Assembly (NCBI GenBank): GCA_013399895.1
Contig: VXBA01004389.1
Span: forward strand, 868,001-932,000
Reading direction: 5' to 3'
Length of the DNA stretch: 64,000 bases
From: Serilophus lunatus
Lineage: Eukaryota; Chordata; Aves; Passeriformes; Eurylaimidae
The notes below the pieces were generated by a model. That model was given only the letters and a program-made list of their open reading frames with translations. It was not told the DNA's origin and made no database searches. Both the position numbers and the translations under genes were made by a program. This document shows positions 39,601-50,300 of the stretch, piece after piece (position 1 is the first letter of the stretch; each line of letters opens with the position of its first letter).

Positions 39601-42600
39601 CAAACCTGTAAATATCTGATGCAATTTTTGTTCATGGATTTTCAGGTAAAGCTTCTCATATTTGTGTCCTTTGAAAGGTTTAAAATACTGCTTCGTTGCT
39701 CCTTTTGTGTATGGATGTTGTCAGAGTTTAGCTGAGATTTTTGTTGTGTCGAAGGACATTTTTTTGTGATTTCCTTAATACCTTTTTTATACTCAGGTTT
39801 TGTAGGGCTGTTTAATCTGTTGCTGCTGTGGCCAGGGTTCTTCCTGCTTCACTACACCGGGTTTGAAGCATTTGAGTTTCCCAATAAACTGATATGGATG
39901 TGCATTGTCATTAATGGCCTTATTGGAACAGTTCTGTCAGAGTTCCTCTGGCTGTGGTACGTACTGCATACATGGAATATATTTCATGTAAGTTATTTTA
40001 CCTGTACTCTCAAAAGTGAAGATGTCAAATTGTCTAGGTAAGAGATTTTTGCCTTTTTGTTTTTTTTTTCTTTTACTTTTTCTGTCCATATATGGAGCTT
40101 GAGTTAGAGAGTGTCATCCATCATGTCACACTGTAGGTGAAGTGGATGTCACACTGTAGGTGAAGTGGACTTGTAGTATTTATTAAAATACTGTATGCTT
40201 AGCTCATTCTAGAATTAACATCTGAGACAAAAGAGCTCTGTGGCAATAGTACAAAAGATCAAAGTAGAGTTCCAGGGAAACCTTTTTCATTTTGTTTTCC
40301 CCTCACTGATTGAGTTTAAATCCGAAACGTTGGCTGTTGTTGCAAGATCAAGTACTAGGAAAGGGTTGAGTACATGGGTGTGCAGGGACTTTTATATACG
40401 TATAGTGTTTGTATAATGATTCAGAACAATAATCCAGTCAATTAAAGAGCTTTTATTTCCAGTTCCTTTTTCCTAGAGTTTTGGTTGGGGACTGTTGCAG
40501 AGTTTGTTGTGACATCGTCTTTTAACCTGTCCAGTGTGCCATTACTGTGGTCCTGTTTTTCTTTGGAAATAAATAATGCCTTTTAACTTACTTGTGTACT
40601 CCACCCAACCACATCTTCCCAACTAAATAATGTGGGAAGAGATGTGACTCTTTATTTTATTTTAACCTGCTGATGAGTTTTTATTGGATTCTGTACTGTT
40701 TATTCATTTGCAGTTTTCTGGTGGACAGGTTGGTTTTAATTCAAGAGTCAGTGCAGAGATACAGGAGTATCCTCTTGGAGTATAGAGAGCCATGGTATAG
40801 AAATAGAATGCAGGCTTTTCTAGAGGAAGGTATTGCATGTGAAGTAGAGAATTTTCCATCATCTCGAAAGGTTTATATGGGAATTAAACCTCAGCACACA
40901 AGACATCAATTGTCTACTGGAGAATTCTAATTAGTTTTACAGATCTATGATGGAGTGGGGATGCTTGAGTTTTAATTCTTGATTGTTAAACCAAGCAATG
41001 ACTCTTAAGCGTTATCAAATCTCTTCCTCATTTAGTGTATTACTTTAGTTTTCTTTTATAAAAGACATCTTTATTATAATCATTATTTATTATCACTATT
41101 ATTTTGTGACTATTTTATTATCTTTTAGGGGATGCTTTCTTACCTCATCACTGATCGGCACACTTGCTCTGAGCCTTACAATACCTCTGTCCATAATAGC
41201 TGACATGTGCATGCAAAAGGTAACCTACTGCTAAATTTTGAACATTATTTACACAAATTAAGTGGCATTGTTATTTTTAACAATGTATACTAGGAACAGT
41301 ATTTTACTTCTGTGCTTTATTAATGTTTCTTGAACTCAGTTGTGATTAATACTCCCTTGATATTGACAATTACAGTAATTTTGCTCTTGCACACCTAGAT
41401 ATACATGATTAAGATGCAGCTTGTATAAAAAGTCCCCAGAGTCATCAGCAGTGCTTGGCCAAATGTATTACCTTGAATAGACTCTTTTCAGAATTCAAGA
41501 ACAGCTGCAAGTACAGCACACCTTCAATTCATACTTTTACAATTACAGAATTTGAGACCTGCTTGTCTTGTAAATACTCAATTAGTGACAAACCCAAAAA
41601 TCTGCAGGTTCACCACAAAGGAATATAGCGGCTACAAGAAGTTCTTTACTAGGATGATAAATCCATGTGAATTAGGAAGGAGTTTAATCATGTCATAGTT
41701 CAGCTGAAAATAGTCAATAAAAGTGGGCAAAATTGACCATACAAACTATGATACTATTCCTGAAATTCTGAGTAGAGTGGTGGCCTTGCTCTGCCAGCTG
41801 CTGCTTGCTTACACTGCTTTGATGTTTGTGACTCTTGTAGCAAATGCAGTTATTGTTAATTTGTAAGCTCTGTGCAAATAGAAATGTGAAAGTAGAGAAG
41901 AGAAAATCTCTGCCTGTGCCTGGAACGTTGCTTAAATTGAGGATTCTCTGAGCAGGATCTTCCCCAGAGCAAATGGGATTGTGCATTGTCTGACCCGGTT
42001 CAATTTTTGACTTGGTTTCAATCATTATATTTGTGGTTTTTCTTTTGAGGCTTGTACTTGTTTGTTTGGTACAATAAATTAGTCAGGTCTTGCACTTGGA
42101 CTGTTTCCAGCCAAAAAAAGAAGCTTTACTGATAAATGTTTTTGCAAGCCATCTGTAAATTATGAGAACCTTTCAACTTGTGAAATTTTCTGCATGTAAA
42201 AATGAGGTAAAAACCAAACCCCACAACTTTTATTTCATGTCTGTGTGGATTTCAGAAGATAAATCAGAAAAATAAAAGGATAAATGTAAGAATAAGAAAA
42301 GTCAAATTGGAAAAAAAGGCAAGTCAGACTCTGAATAAATACTTTTGTAATTAACATCTGACATACAGTATGTTTTTCATTAGTGTTCCCTGAATATTCC
42401 AGCATGGAAATTGAGCAAACATTGCATTTGCATGGGTCTTAAAGCATCTGCAATCTCCACTAAGGCATAAATTGTAATGGGATGGTAAATAACTTATGAT
42501 AGCTATTAAGGAAACAGGGTATAAAATATCTGAAGACTTCTCTCCCAAAATTCACTTTTGTGAGGTCATATGAGGTTTGTATGTGAAATAAGGCTGGTAG

Positions 42601-45461
42601 CAAAAAAGGAAAATTTTGTATGTAGATATGTGTGTATCAGTACATGTTTTAGATATATTTAGATACATACAAATCTATAATGTGTATGTACAAACACATT
42701 TTTAGAGATGTGTGCATATAGTTATATACATCAATGTACGAAAATTTTAGGTTGTTTGCTGAAGTGATTCATCTAAACTTTCTTCTGGGATAGATTGAAA
42801 AATGGAGTTTGTTACTGGTTCTCAGTATTAATCTCTAGGCTGTTTATTCTAAGGATTTCCATCTTCATGCTTCTTCCATTTCATCCACAAGTCATTTTAT
42901 TTGCCACCAGTTTGTGTTGGAGTTTGTGGGCCATGTACTTTTTACCTTCTATTCCTTCTCGTTTTTCTTTCTCCATTGCTTTGCTTTCCTGTGGCAGATA
43001 CAAGGCCTGACTGGTTTTAGGCAGCTGGCTGGGGGTTCCTCCACTTTCTTTTCTTGTTCATGCATGCATTCTGCATTACTGTTCTTCCCTCTTCCCCTGG
43101 CTGTTGCATACTTAGTTCCCAAGCTTTGCTATCTGTCTGATGCTTTAGCTTGGGGGTTCTTCCTGTATGTTTGGGGCTGTGTAAATCCTAACCACCTTCT
43201 GGTACTGAGAAGTTCAGCATGAGGTCATTGGGAAGGCAGTGAATCTTGGTTTTGACAGAAGAGTAAACTTTTCACTGTATCTTCTGCTGTTGGAGGTAAA
43301 TCTTTTGTGTCTTACATTTGAGAAATAGATTGCTAGTGTTAGAAGCACAAATGAATAACCCTAATTCAAGGTAAATTCCTTGTAGACTTTGAGGATTTTT
43401 GCACAAGTGTATGTGTGCAAGTATGTCTGTGTCATACAGACATCAAAATACACAAAGCCAAGCCCTGGGCTTAATGAAGTCTCAGGTGTCCGGGTTGGGC
43501 TGATAGAAATTGAAGATTCCAGCTTGAAGTTTCCCCTTTTATGCCTCTGGTCAGCCTTGCCTTTACTTAAAGGACCCTACACAAGAACACCACTGGTGTG
43601 GCTAATAATGAAAAGATTGAAATGTTAATATATTCAGCCTTCATATGACTGTCAGGTGGCATGGTAATGATGCAAGATACATAGTTACTAACTACTGTTA
43701 TTCTGCAATAATGTAACATAAATCTAAATCTTAAGAAATTACAACCAAGTTTTTAATGACTGATTAAATATTCCTTTTAGTAACCTGCGTGTTTCCGAAT
43801 TTCTGTTAGAAATCAGTAAGGAAGCTTAAGGCTTAACAATTGCAGTTTACTAAATTTGAGAGTGACCAGGTACCAAAGCTGGATCTGTTTTCTCTAAAGT
43901 CCTCAGTTTTGGGTATTTTCTCCACACGGGGGTGCTGTGCCCACGGCTCATGGCTCTGTCATCCTGAAAGGTGGTTCCAAGGCTGATTCTGGCTTGTGCC
44001 CTTGGTTTGGAGCCAGAGAACCATGGAATAGTTTGGGTTGGAAGGGACCTGAAAGCTCATCTAGTTCCAATCACTGCCATGGGCAGGGACACTTTCCACT
44101 AGCCCAGGTTGCTCCAAGCCTCATCTAGCCTAGTGAACACTTCCAGGGAATAAGTATCAATGACTTCTCTGGGCAACCTGTCCCAGTCCTTCAACATGCT
44201 TTATCTTCTGTATTATTTTTTTTTTTAAACAGTGTCAGATGATCTCCCGTGTGTACTACAAGTAGTAGTATATATACAAGTAGAATTTAGTTTAAATTAG
44301 GCAAGTTACATGCTCAGCCATTTTCAAAATTAACAAGAGAATTATCATAAATTTCCAGTAGCAGAGTCTTTTTATGTGCATTGAATTCAGCAGTTACCAG
44401 TCAGTGGCAGTGTATTCATACTGAATAAGAAAGTGCACAGATTTTTCAGGTGACATCTCTTACACAAAATTTTTGAAGTGTCTCGGAGACATTCTCCTTG
44501 GTACCAGAGACAAAGCTATAAACCTAAAAATGGGACTGTTTGGAAACAGGAGTCTTCATTCACCTCACAGTGCAAACAGTATTTCCGTTGTACAGAATGG
44601 ACCAGGGGAAAAAGCTTATGCAGTTATTAGAAGAAGCAAAGGCTATAGAAATTGTATAAAATAAGGCACTGAATTTAAAATAAACTGCATCTCAAACTTA
44701 CAATAAAAATTATTTCAAATACACAGCATGTCAATTTTTTTAACTATTGAGTGAACTATGTTTGTGTTTTAATTCCAGGTGCAGTTTTCCTGGTTATTTT
44801 TTGCAGGGGCGGTACCTGTATTTTTTTCTTTTTTCATTGCAACTCTCTTATGTCACTACAACAACTGGGATCCAGTGATGGTGGGGATCAGAAGAATTTT
44901 TGCCTTTATTTGTAGAAAACATCGAATTCAGAGGTAGGGCAGTCACAGAGTATAATCTCATCTTTTCTTTTGCCTTGCCAATAGTCTGTGCTCTTTTATA
45001 AGCCACAGTACTCCTACTCTTATTTTCTGCTGATTTTATATTGAGGTGTACTAATTTCTTAACAGTAGTTGCCAGTCCATTTATTAACCTATGTAATGCT
45101 CAGAAAAATGGAAAGATTTCAAGTCTTTTTACCTTTTAAAAGAAGTTTCCTTGTAGCTGTCACAGTTTTTGACCTTAATGCTTCTATGATAATTGCTGTA
45201 CCCAGAACATGCAGTGAAAATTGTGCGAACTTGAGTATACCTGATGAACTTCAGGGTCTTTGCCTGTTTTTAGTGGCTGCAGTTCAAACAACTAACATAC
45301 ATAGTACCTATGTTGGCTTCATAGCAGCCAATTTAATATTAATATATAACGTTAAATAAATAGATTTGTTTCTTTTAAGAATGCCAGAAGAAAGTGAGCA
45401 GTGTGAAAGCCTCATACCTATGCACAGTGTTTCACAAGATGGAGACAGTTGCTGTTCATAG
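24632..45461 (+). CDS. SLC35F5: SLC35F5, solute carrier family 35 member F5 (14 coding exons, 493 aa)
   Basis: Coding segments: 24632-24663, 29500-29641, 30629-30772, 32953-33015, 34448-34529, 35839-36029, 37339-37420, 38179-38266, 38830-38894, 39252-39356, 39797-39956, 41129-41219, 44779-44933, 45380-45461. They sum to 1482 nt (493 codons plus TAG), with GT/AG at every junction and matching phases. The product is a multipass membrane protein of the SLC35F (EamA/DMT-like) family. I see ten hydrophobic segments, at about residues 36-57, 69-88, 208-226, 236-256, 268-286, 298-317, 332-352, 364-384, 388-408 and 418-441. A hydrophilic loop of about 115 residues lies between the second and third, as in the human protein. 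Human SLC35F5, recalled from memory, is about 523 aa and near-identical from MNRM onward; only the N-terminus differs. Its substrate is not firmly established; nucleotide-sugar transport is the family theme. Identity is very secure; the exact N-terminus is less so. Confidence 0.97.
24664..29499 (+). other. SLC35F5 intron between coding exons 1 and 2
   Basis: At 4.8 kb it is the longest coding intron: AT-rich, with poly-T and poly-C tracts (for example near 26494 and 26611) and no coding match on either strand. Confidence 0.8.
29500..29641 (+). CDS. SLC35F5: SLC35F5 coding exon 2 (residues 11-58)
   Basis: Acceptor GACCAG and donor TCT|GTAAGT. Starts at the third base of Gly11 and ends on a complete codon. 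It encodes MVWVFIMNRM, a Ser-rich stretch, the basic cluster QRRRM and the first membrane segment ([20 protein letters not shown]). This is nearly identical to human SLC35F5. The in-frame ATG at 29507-29509 could serve as an alternative start. Confidence 0.95.
30629..30772 (+). CDS. SLC35F5: SLC35F5 coding exon 3 (residues 59-106)
   Basis: Acceptor TTCCACAG and donor TTT|GTAAGT; both boundaries are phase 0 and the length is exactly 48 codons. It carries YVFTKYNKPFFSTFAKTSMF, then the second membrane segment (VLYLLGFIVW) and a basic turn KPWRQQCTRG. The match to the human protein is close to complete. Confidence 0.95.
32953..33015 (+). CDS. SLC35F5: SLC35F5 coding exon 4 (residues 107-127)
   Basis: A 63-nt phase-0 exon between AATTAG and CTG|GTAAGT. 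It encodes FADAEGYFAACTTDNTVNSSL, the start of the hydrophilic loop. Its length is divisible by three, so skipping it would keep the frame. Too short to stand out as an ORF, but the residue match to human SLC35F5 is clear. Confidence 0.93.
34448..34529 (+). CDS. SLC35F5: SLC35F5 coding exon 5 (residues 128-155, loop)
   Basis: Acceptor CATTGCAG and donor AAAA|GTGAGT. It encodes SEPLYVPVKFHDLPTEK and then a variable Asn/Ser-rich stretch (NGSNNSDAEK). It ends with one base of Thr155, completed by the next exon. The second half is where it departs most from the human loop sequence (EKPESTNIDTEK from memory), as expected for a disordered loop. Confidence 0.93.
35839..36029 (+). CDS. SLC35F5: SLC35F5 coding exon 6 (residues 155-218)
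   Basis: Acceptor CTCTCAAG and donor GTG|GTATGT. It encodes the conserved loop part with PKKPRVRFSNIMEIRQLPSS, then KLSRMSYPTVKEQESILKTV and the start of the third membrane segment (KISFFFCFV). The basic PKKPRVRF run sits on the hydrophilic side. Reading through the donor gives only 14 more codons before a stop. Confidence 0.95.
36455..36507. repeat. AT-rich simple repeat in SLC35F5 intron
   Basis: TATAATGTGTATACATAATA then TTATATAATATATATATAAT: dinucleotide-like and partly palindromic, in the intron at 36030-37338. Confidence 0.8.
37339..37420 (+). CDS. SLC35F5: SLC35F5 coding exon 7 (residues 219-246)
   Basis: Acceptor TTTTTCTCCAG and donor TCTG|GTAAGT. It encodes WFLANFSYQEALSDTQVAIV then NILSSTS, plus one base of Gly246. 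The S/T-rich kink after the AIVNIL helix is typical of DMT-fold transporters. Confidence 0.95.
38179..38266 (+). CDS. SLC35F5: SLC35F5 coding exon 8 (residues 246-275)
   Basis: Acceptor TTGTCTTTCAG and donor TTAAG|GTAAGA, with phase 1 in and phase 2 out. It encodes FFTLILAAVFPSNSGDRFTL and SKLLAVIL: the end of the fourth membrane segment, a short polar loop and the beginning of the fifth. Confidence 0.95.
38830..38894 (+). CDS. SLC35F5: SLC35F5 coding exon 9 (residues 275-297)
   Basis: Acceptor TTTTGCTAG and donor ATAG|GTATTT. It encodes IGGVVLVNLSGSEKSAGKDT and I, completing the fifth membrane segment and the following polar loop. Intron read-through would add about 38 residues to a stop at 39008. 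Confidence 0.94.
39252..39356 (+). CDS. SLC35F5: SLC35F5 coding exon 10 (residues 297-332)
   Basis: Acceptor CTTTCCAG and donor TTTG|GTAAGA. It encodes the sixth membrane segment (SLWSLVGAMLYAVYIVMI) followed by the charged linker KRKVDREDKLDIPMFF, which is essentially the same as human. Confidence 0.95.
39797..39956 (+). CDS. SLC35F5: SLC35F5 coding exon 11 (residues 332-385)
   Basis: Acceptor TATACTCAG and donor CTGTG|GTACGT. It encodes the seventh and eighth membrane segments, including FVGLFNLLLLWPGFFLLHYT and INGLIGTVLSEFLWL. The donor splits Trp385 after its second base, and the next exon supplies G. A read-through frame runs on to 40041 but has no family match. Confidence 0.95.
40123..40168. 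repeat. Perfect 23-bp tandem duplication
   Basis: ATGTCACACTGTAGGTGAAG plus TGG is repeated twice head to tail with no mismatch, inside the SLC35F5 intron at 39957-41128. Perfect identity points to a recent event or a collapsed/variable minisatellite. Confidence 0.95.
41129..41219 (+). CDS. SLC35F5: SLC35F5 coding exon 12 (residues 385-415)
   Basis: Acceptor ATCTTTTAG and donor CAAAAG|GTAACC. It encodes GCFLTSSLIGTLALSLTIPL and SIIADMCMQK, the ninth membrane segment, with the TLALSLTIPLSIIADM motif shared by the SLC35F family. Confidence 0.95.
44017..44207 (-). mobile_element. CR1 LINE 3' fragment, minus orientation
   Basis: Typical antisense CR1 3' end: CCATGGAATAGTTTGGGTTG, GAAGGGACCTGAAAGCTCAT, CATGGGCAGGGACACTTTCC and CTCTGGGCAACCTGTCCCAG. 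Located in the 41220-44778 intron of SLC35F5. Confidence 0.93.
44779..44933 (+). CDS. SLC35F5: SLC35F5 coding exon 13 (residues 416-467)
   Basis: Acceptor TAATTCCAG and donor CAGAG|GTAGGG. It encodes the tenth membrane segment (FFAGAVPVFFSFFIATLL), then CHYNNWDPVMVGIRRIFAFI and the basic tail CRKHRIQ. It follows the gene's second longest intron (about 3.6 kb), which contains a CR1 fragment. Confidence 0.95.
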
Positions 45462-45468
45462 ATGAAAG
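45380..45468 (+). CDS. SLC35F5: SLC35F5 last coding exon (CDS to 45461, then 7 nt of 3'UTR)
   Basis: The acceptor is TCTTTTAAG. It encodes the C-terminal tail MPEESEQCESLIPMHSVSQD and GDSCCS, then TAG at 45459-45461. The tail has an acidic cluster and ESLIPM, a dileucine-like element compatible with sorting in the endosomal system (inference). The final CCS differs from the human ending as I remember it. AAAG|GTAAGC at 45469 is a good donor, so the stop lies 7 nt before an exon junction, too close to trigger nonsense-mediated decay. Confidence 0.93.
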
Positions 45469-46413
45469 GTAAGCTTCACAAACCTCAAACAATACAAAGA
45501 AAGGTGAGGATTGGTCTCCATGATGGCATTTGTGTTATGTAAGGACACATTTTTCAAGAGCTTTCAGTTAATCTTGTTGTGTATTGATGGGCAGAGTTTT
45601 GAAGTGTATCTTCAAAATTATTGTTACTTGTTGCCAAGTATTATTCTCACCTTGGTACAGTTCTTGATTAATGGTTTTAAAATGTGAAGTTGTTTGTTAC
45701 TTTACAGTATTACAACATTCATCAAAAATTGGACATAAGTCAATAAACCAGAAAAGACACACATCATCTTGGCATGAATGATAGGTGTGGAAGAGAGCTG
45801 AAGTAATTATTTCATTTCTTAATGCAGTTGGGGTCTCAGTTTGGGCTATTGCAGTTTGTAGAAAACAGCAGCCCTATAAGGCAGATTAGAGAACATCACC
45901 AGACTTTGCCATTATGGCACCAGAAAAGGGAAAGGAGCCCTTGTGTTTGTGGTTGGCAAGAATTAAGTTGTTAAATTCCATTAACATTGGGGTAAGTATT
46001 TCTCATGATAAGCACAGAGAAACTAGACTAAAATAGCTAAAGAGTTTGCAAAATATCACTTTTTAAGAGGTTCCTCAAACCTCCAAAAGAGGCATTACAT
46101 GGTTTGTCAGTAGTGTCTTGGAGCATTAAAACAGACATAGTTTAGGACTTTCCTAGGCTTATGCTTCAGGGCTTTAGTTTTCAAATAATGCATGCAGAAT
46201 TACAGGAGAAGTGTATTTTTGTTTTCCAGTGTTGCTTAAATCTGTATATGAAATGAAAAATATTCTAACCAAAACAATAATTGTGGTATCTTAAGCTTAA
46301 GACATGGAGTTATTTCCTTTATTAGCAAGATGGAAACAAATACATATGGTGACTCCTTTCTGTAATCCTGAATTATGTATGTACCCCTGATAATGTTTTG
46401 TTTTTCTTCTTAG

Positions 46414-47340
46414 TTTAAAAATGGAATGATGCCCAGCGAAGAGACAATCTTCTGGAAAAGCCCCTAAGGAATCATGTTTCAGTGCCTATTCTGAATTTGC
46501 AGTAAAAATAAGAAGTTTCAGTTCTTTTGAAACTCTAAACTTTTCCTCTTTTTTGCTTTCATCTGATTTTATAAATGAACAAATTTACAACATACCTATC
46601 ACCACAGGGAGTCTTAGTCCACCTGAGCAACCAACCTGCCTTATAACACTTGAGCTGGTGATGTTACTTGACAAAATCAAGAAAGCAAATGCTGTTAAGT
46701 GATTTCTTTCTTTTTTTTAAACTCACCATTTTGTTAAATGCTGGACAAGATTATTTTTAAAAGATACTTTCTGTAAATAAGTTTGCAGGTCATCAAGTCT
46801 TACAGGCTTTCAGATGAAAAGCTAAATAAATATGTTACCTTTAGTAGGTACAAATTAAATTTTTTATGTTGTATAAACTCTTTGCATATTAAAGAGGAAA
46901 ATAGAAAAATAATTTATGAAGTGCATTCTTATAATTTGAGGCAGGATCCTTGTGTGGTCCCGGAACACTACATACATGTTGTCTTAGGCCATTTTGAGAA
47001 GCCTGGTAATGGCAGTGGGTGCCCATGTTTAAAAATCTTGTTGCACAACAATCTGGAATTCTTAAAATTTCAGTGAATGGGAATATTTACAATACATTTG
47101 GCTGTACATTTGCAAAATCAGTGCTTGTTTCAGACAGATTGATTCTGTAGCCCCTTTTTTTCCCAGTTGTCTCACAGATGTGAAAATGTTCATGTGTAGC
47201 TGCCAGGCTGTGAAAGAGATCAAATTAATTGAGAAAGTTTTCAGTAATCTGTTAGACAACCTGAAGGGTAAAGGTGTTTGCATGGATTTTTCTTTTCCTC
47301 CAAATGTATTAATAAATTTATTCTAAAACTGATAATTTTC
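46414..47340 (+). other. SLC35F5: SLC35F5 terminal 3'UTR exon (proximal form)
   Basis: TTCTTCTTAG ends at 46413 and pairs with the donor after the stop codon. The exon begins TTTAAAAATGGAATGATG and has no coding match. AATAAA hexamers at 46825 and 47311 are candidate proximal polyadenylation signals; later ones are at 48325, 50962 and 53860. The end coordinate is a guess from the 47311 signal. Confidence 0.55.
47311..47316 (+). terminator. Candidate proximal polyadenylation signal AATAAA
   Basis: Canonical hexamer about 0.9 kb into the 3'UTR exon, followed by T-rich sequence. It would give a compact 3'UTR. Which signal is used cannot be decided without transcript ends. Confidence 0.35.
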
Positions 47341-50300
47341 CTTATTCAAAGGAAATCTGTATCTGCTTTCCACTGCAATGTTTCTAATCCTCTTTAATGC
47401 TGAGAAGATATTATAATTATGTTCTGAAATATTTGAAATTAGTCAATGCCATTTTCCAATTTCTGGCCTATAAGACACTTAGATCACCATTAATTTTGGC
47501 TTTGGATTGATTTTATTTTTTTATAAGGAGTACAGGATGGATTTTTAGCCAGCAATATTCTCTTCCAAATAACAAGGTTGTTAATAAAGTAGGGTATTTC
47601 TGCTGTTCTTCCACATAAATACCGGAGGATGATACAACAGAAATGCCTTTTCATGTTTCTGACACTCAGTAATGATCCTTCCAAAAGAAATTTTGGACTT
47701 CTGGTGGTAAAACTACTGTATGAGAGGGAGTGCAGGAAAGCAACATGCTTAACTTTACATTTATAGGAGAATTCTAGCCAGCAGCTAGAATTTAATATGA
47801 GAACCTGTACACAGAGAAGGGAGAAAAAAAATTAACCTGGGAGCTATTCTGTTGAAATATTTCAGCTTTATCAAATTTTTTCTTCCAGTTTTTAATACTG
47901 GATTGCACTACAAGTTGTGGTGATCTGAGGCATCTCTTTCAGATGAGATAGTAAATCCTTCTTTGGAGTAAAATAAGAATTAAAAAAACCAAACAAAGAC
48001 AACCAAACAAAATCACAAACCCAAAACAGACAAAGTTTATTAAAGTTATGTAGGCATTTCAAAAAAATTTCACATTTCAATTTTCAAACCCCTCAAGTGG
48101 AGGAGCTGAAAATGCAGTATGTTGAATTAATTTTACTTTGGTAAAACTTGAAGGGATTTTTCGATTAAGTAGATTTTTCCTTATGTTTTTTGATTGTTTT
48201 GGTCTGTGGTTTGATTTTGGTCTGTGAGTTTGGTCTGTGGTTTGTTTTTGGTTTTTTTTCAAAATTAGGACAAATTAGGACAAATTCAGGGTTTTTCCAA
48301 GAAGTCATTTTAATGCTTACTTGCAATAAAAAGATACTATCTGTTTACAGTTAATGAAATATTTCAATGAGATCTTGCTGAATATGTAATACCAGGTATT
48401 AATTCCAAAGTTGAATCAGTTGGGACTTGTGGCATCAGTGAAATAAAACTTGAGTTTACTTTCAGATGGGCAATGACAGTAGTTTTGGCAAAAATTTCTA
48501 CTCTTCTTTGAAATTGGCCATACCAGTAGAATTGGAGCTGTAATGTAAAATTTGCATTTGCTGGTTGTATTTGCCCTTATGTTCATGGTTTAAAGTGAAT
48601 GCTCATCATGGTCTTCAATGTGTATGAATGCTGTTAACTTGCATTATTGGTTAGTTTGAGAGGTTAAGAAAAAAAAGTGCTCAGAGAATGTTCTTCTGTA
48701 TCTGACCACAGGGTCATTCTGAAGAACGTTCAGTAAATTCAAAGTCAGGGCATTCCCACTGTTGTTGTTTTTACCAAAAATGAGTTAATTTTTTTTTTTA
48801 AGATATGAAATACTTTTATCTCATGGCACTAGGTAGCTTAAGCAGTGTTTTTGTGTTAAATTACAGTTCTTTAAAGAATAAGAACAAAGCAAACCGTCCT
48901 TCCTGAAAGGATTTTTGAACATTGGTGTCCCTGTAGTTACAAGAAACATGCTACAGTTTTAATTCTGGAAGCTAGGACATATAACATTGTTCCTGCATTT
49001 AATAGAATGTGATGAAGTTTTTTTCTATAAAATCCTGTGATTTTTAGTACAATAATATTTTATAAATATAATGTCAAATTTGAAATGTAAATTGCATAGC
49101 TCTCTAATGGGTGCTTGGTAAATGCACAAGAGATTTAGCTTTGATTCTCAGGTACCTCTGACGTGATGGAGACATGCTGGGTTTTTCTTCCTCATGACAC
49201 AACTGGAATGTGAAGGAGCTCTTTCATCAATGCTTTACCTCTCTGTGCTGGCATAAATTGTCATTGCTATTACTGTTTCAATTTGAGAATGTCTTTATTC
49301 TGACTTATTTCTTGTAGGAACCACATACACTTTAAAAGAATAACGATTTTCTTATGTCAAGCATTTCTTTGATTGTCATTAGATACTTCAGGAGCAGTGA
49401 TTTCCTAAACCTAAAAAAATGGAAAATGAATACTACATGTTGCTTTGTCAAACAGTTGGAACTATTTCCTGTAATCCTTTAAGAAAACCAACAATTTTTC
49501 TGTGTGTGTGATTGAGGTTTTGGAGCAGTTTGGGTTTTTGTACGTGAAGGAAATTATGATAATTTGCCAAATGCTACAGAGCATGCCTTTGCTTTTAGGG
49601 TTTTGATGAGTCTTACATAGTTTCATAAACAGCATGCTGTACTTCAGAACTAAAGAAAAAAAAATATTCCAATTTTTCTGGCCACTTTGTATTAGGTTTC
49701 TGTCATGCTCAAAATGTGTTCACCACAAGGGACTGCTGTAGATGTAATGGCAGTTCAGCACTGGCCTGAGAGATGCCACATCAGTTCTCGGCCATTGCAA
49801 AGTCTAGGGCTCATTAGTGCTACTCAAGGCACCAAGGGCCTGATGTTTCAGCTTCCCAGTGTTCGCTGCATCCTGCTTGTTGGCTTTTGGCCTGTGGAAA
49901 TCCCTGTTAGAGGAACAGGGGCTGTGGTCTGGCTCGTCCCGGTGTTGGGCTGGAGTGGACTGCACACAAACTCAGAGAGGCTGAGGCACTCCTGGATATC
50001 CCACTATGGTGTGGCAGATGCTGAAGGATTTTGTAGGAATAAGGTGTTAAATCAGGGGTGTTGTTTGAACCGTGGAGCTCCAGGTGATAGCTGACTCTGT
50101 GTGCTGGACTGTGCATGTTGTACCTCCTTGGAATGCAGTAGCAAAAATGGGACAGTCTGCAAAACACTTTCCTTGGTGTGTGCTGCTGTAATTGTCATTC
50201 GTTTCACAAAACCATTTCTGCCTGGGTACTGCTATTCACAGCTATGATGGCTTTAAATAGGGTGGCAAAAAGATTTCTTTGTAATCCTTGGTTCCATTTA

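Larger units (their letters stand above)
37421..44778 (+). other. SLC35F5 introns 7 to 12
   Basis: Introns at 37421-38178, 38267-38829, 38895-39251, 39357-39796, 39957-41128 and 41220-44778. The fifth contains a perfect 23-bp tandem duplication and the last contains a CR1 fragment. Open frames within them have no recognisable protein similarity. Confidence 0.75.

Noticed and set aside
39797..40041. Longer open frame continuing past the 39956 donor
   Set aside because: The residues beyond the donor have no SLC35F5 counterpart, whereas splicing to 41129 restores the exact family sequence.
49705..50094. 129-codon + strand frame beyond the SLC35F5 3'UTR
   Set aside because: No domain, no initiation or splice context; consistent with chance in a GC-richer patch.
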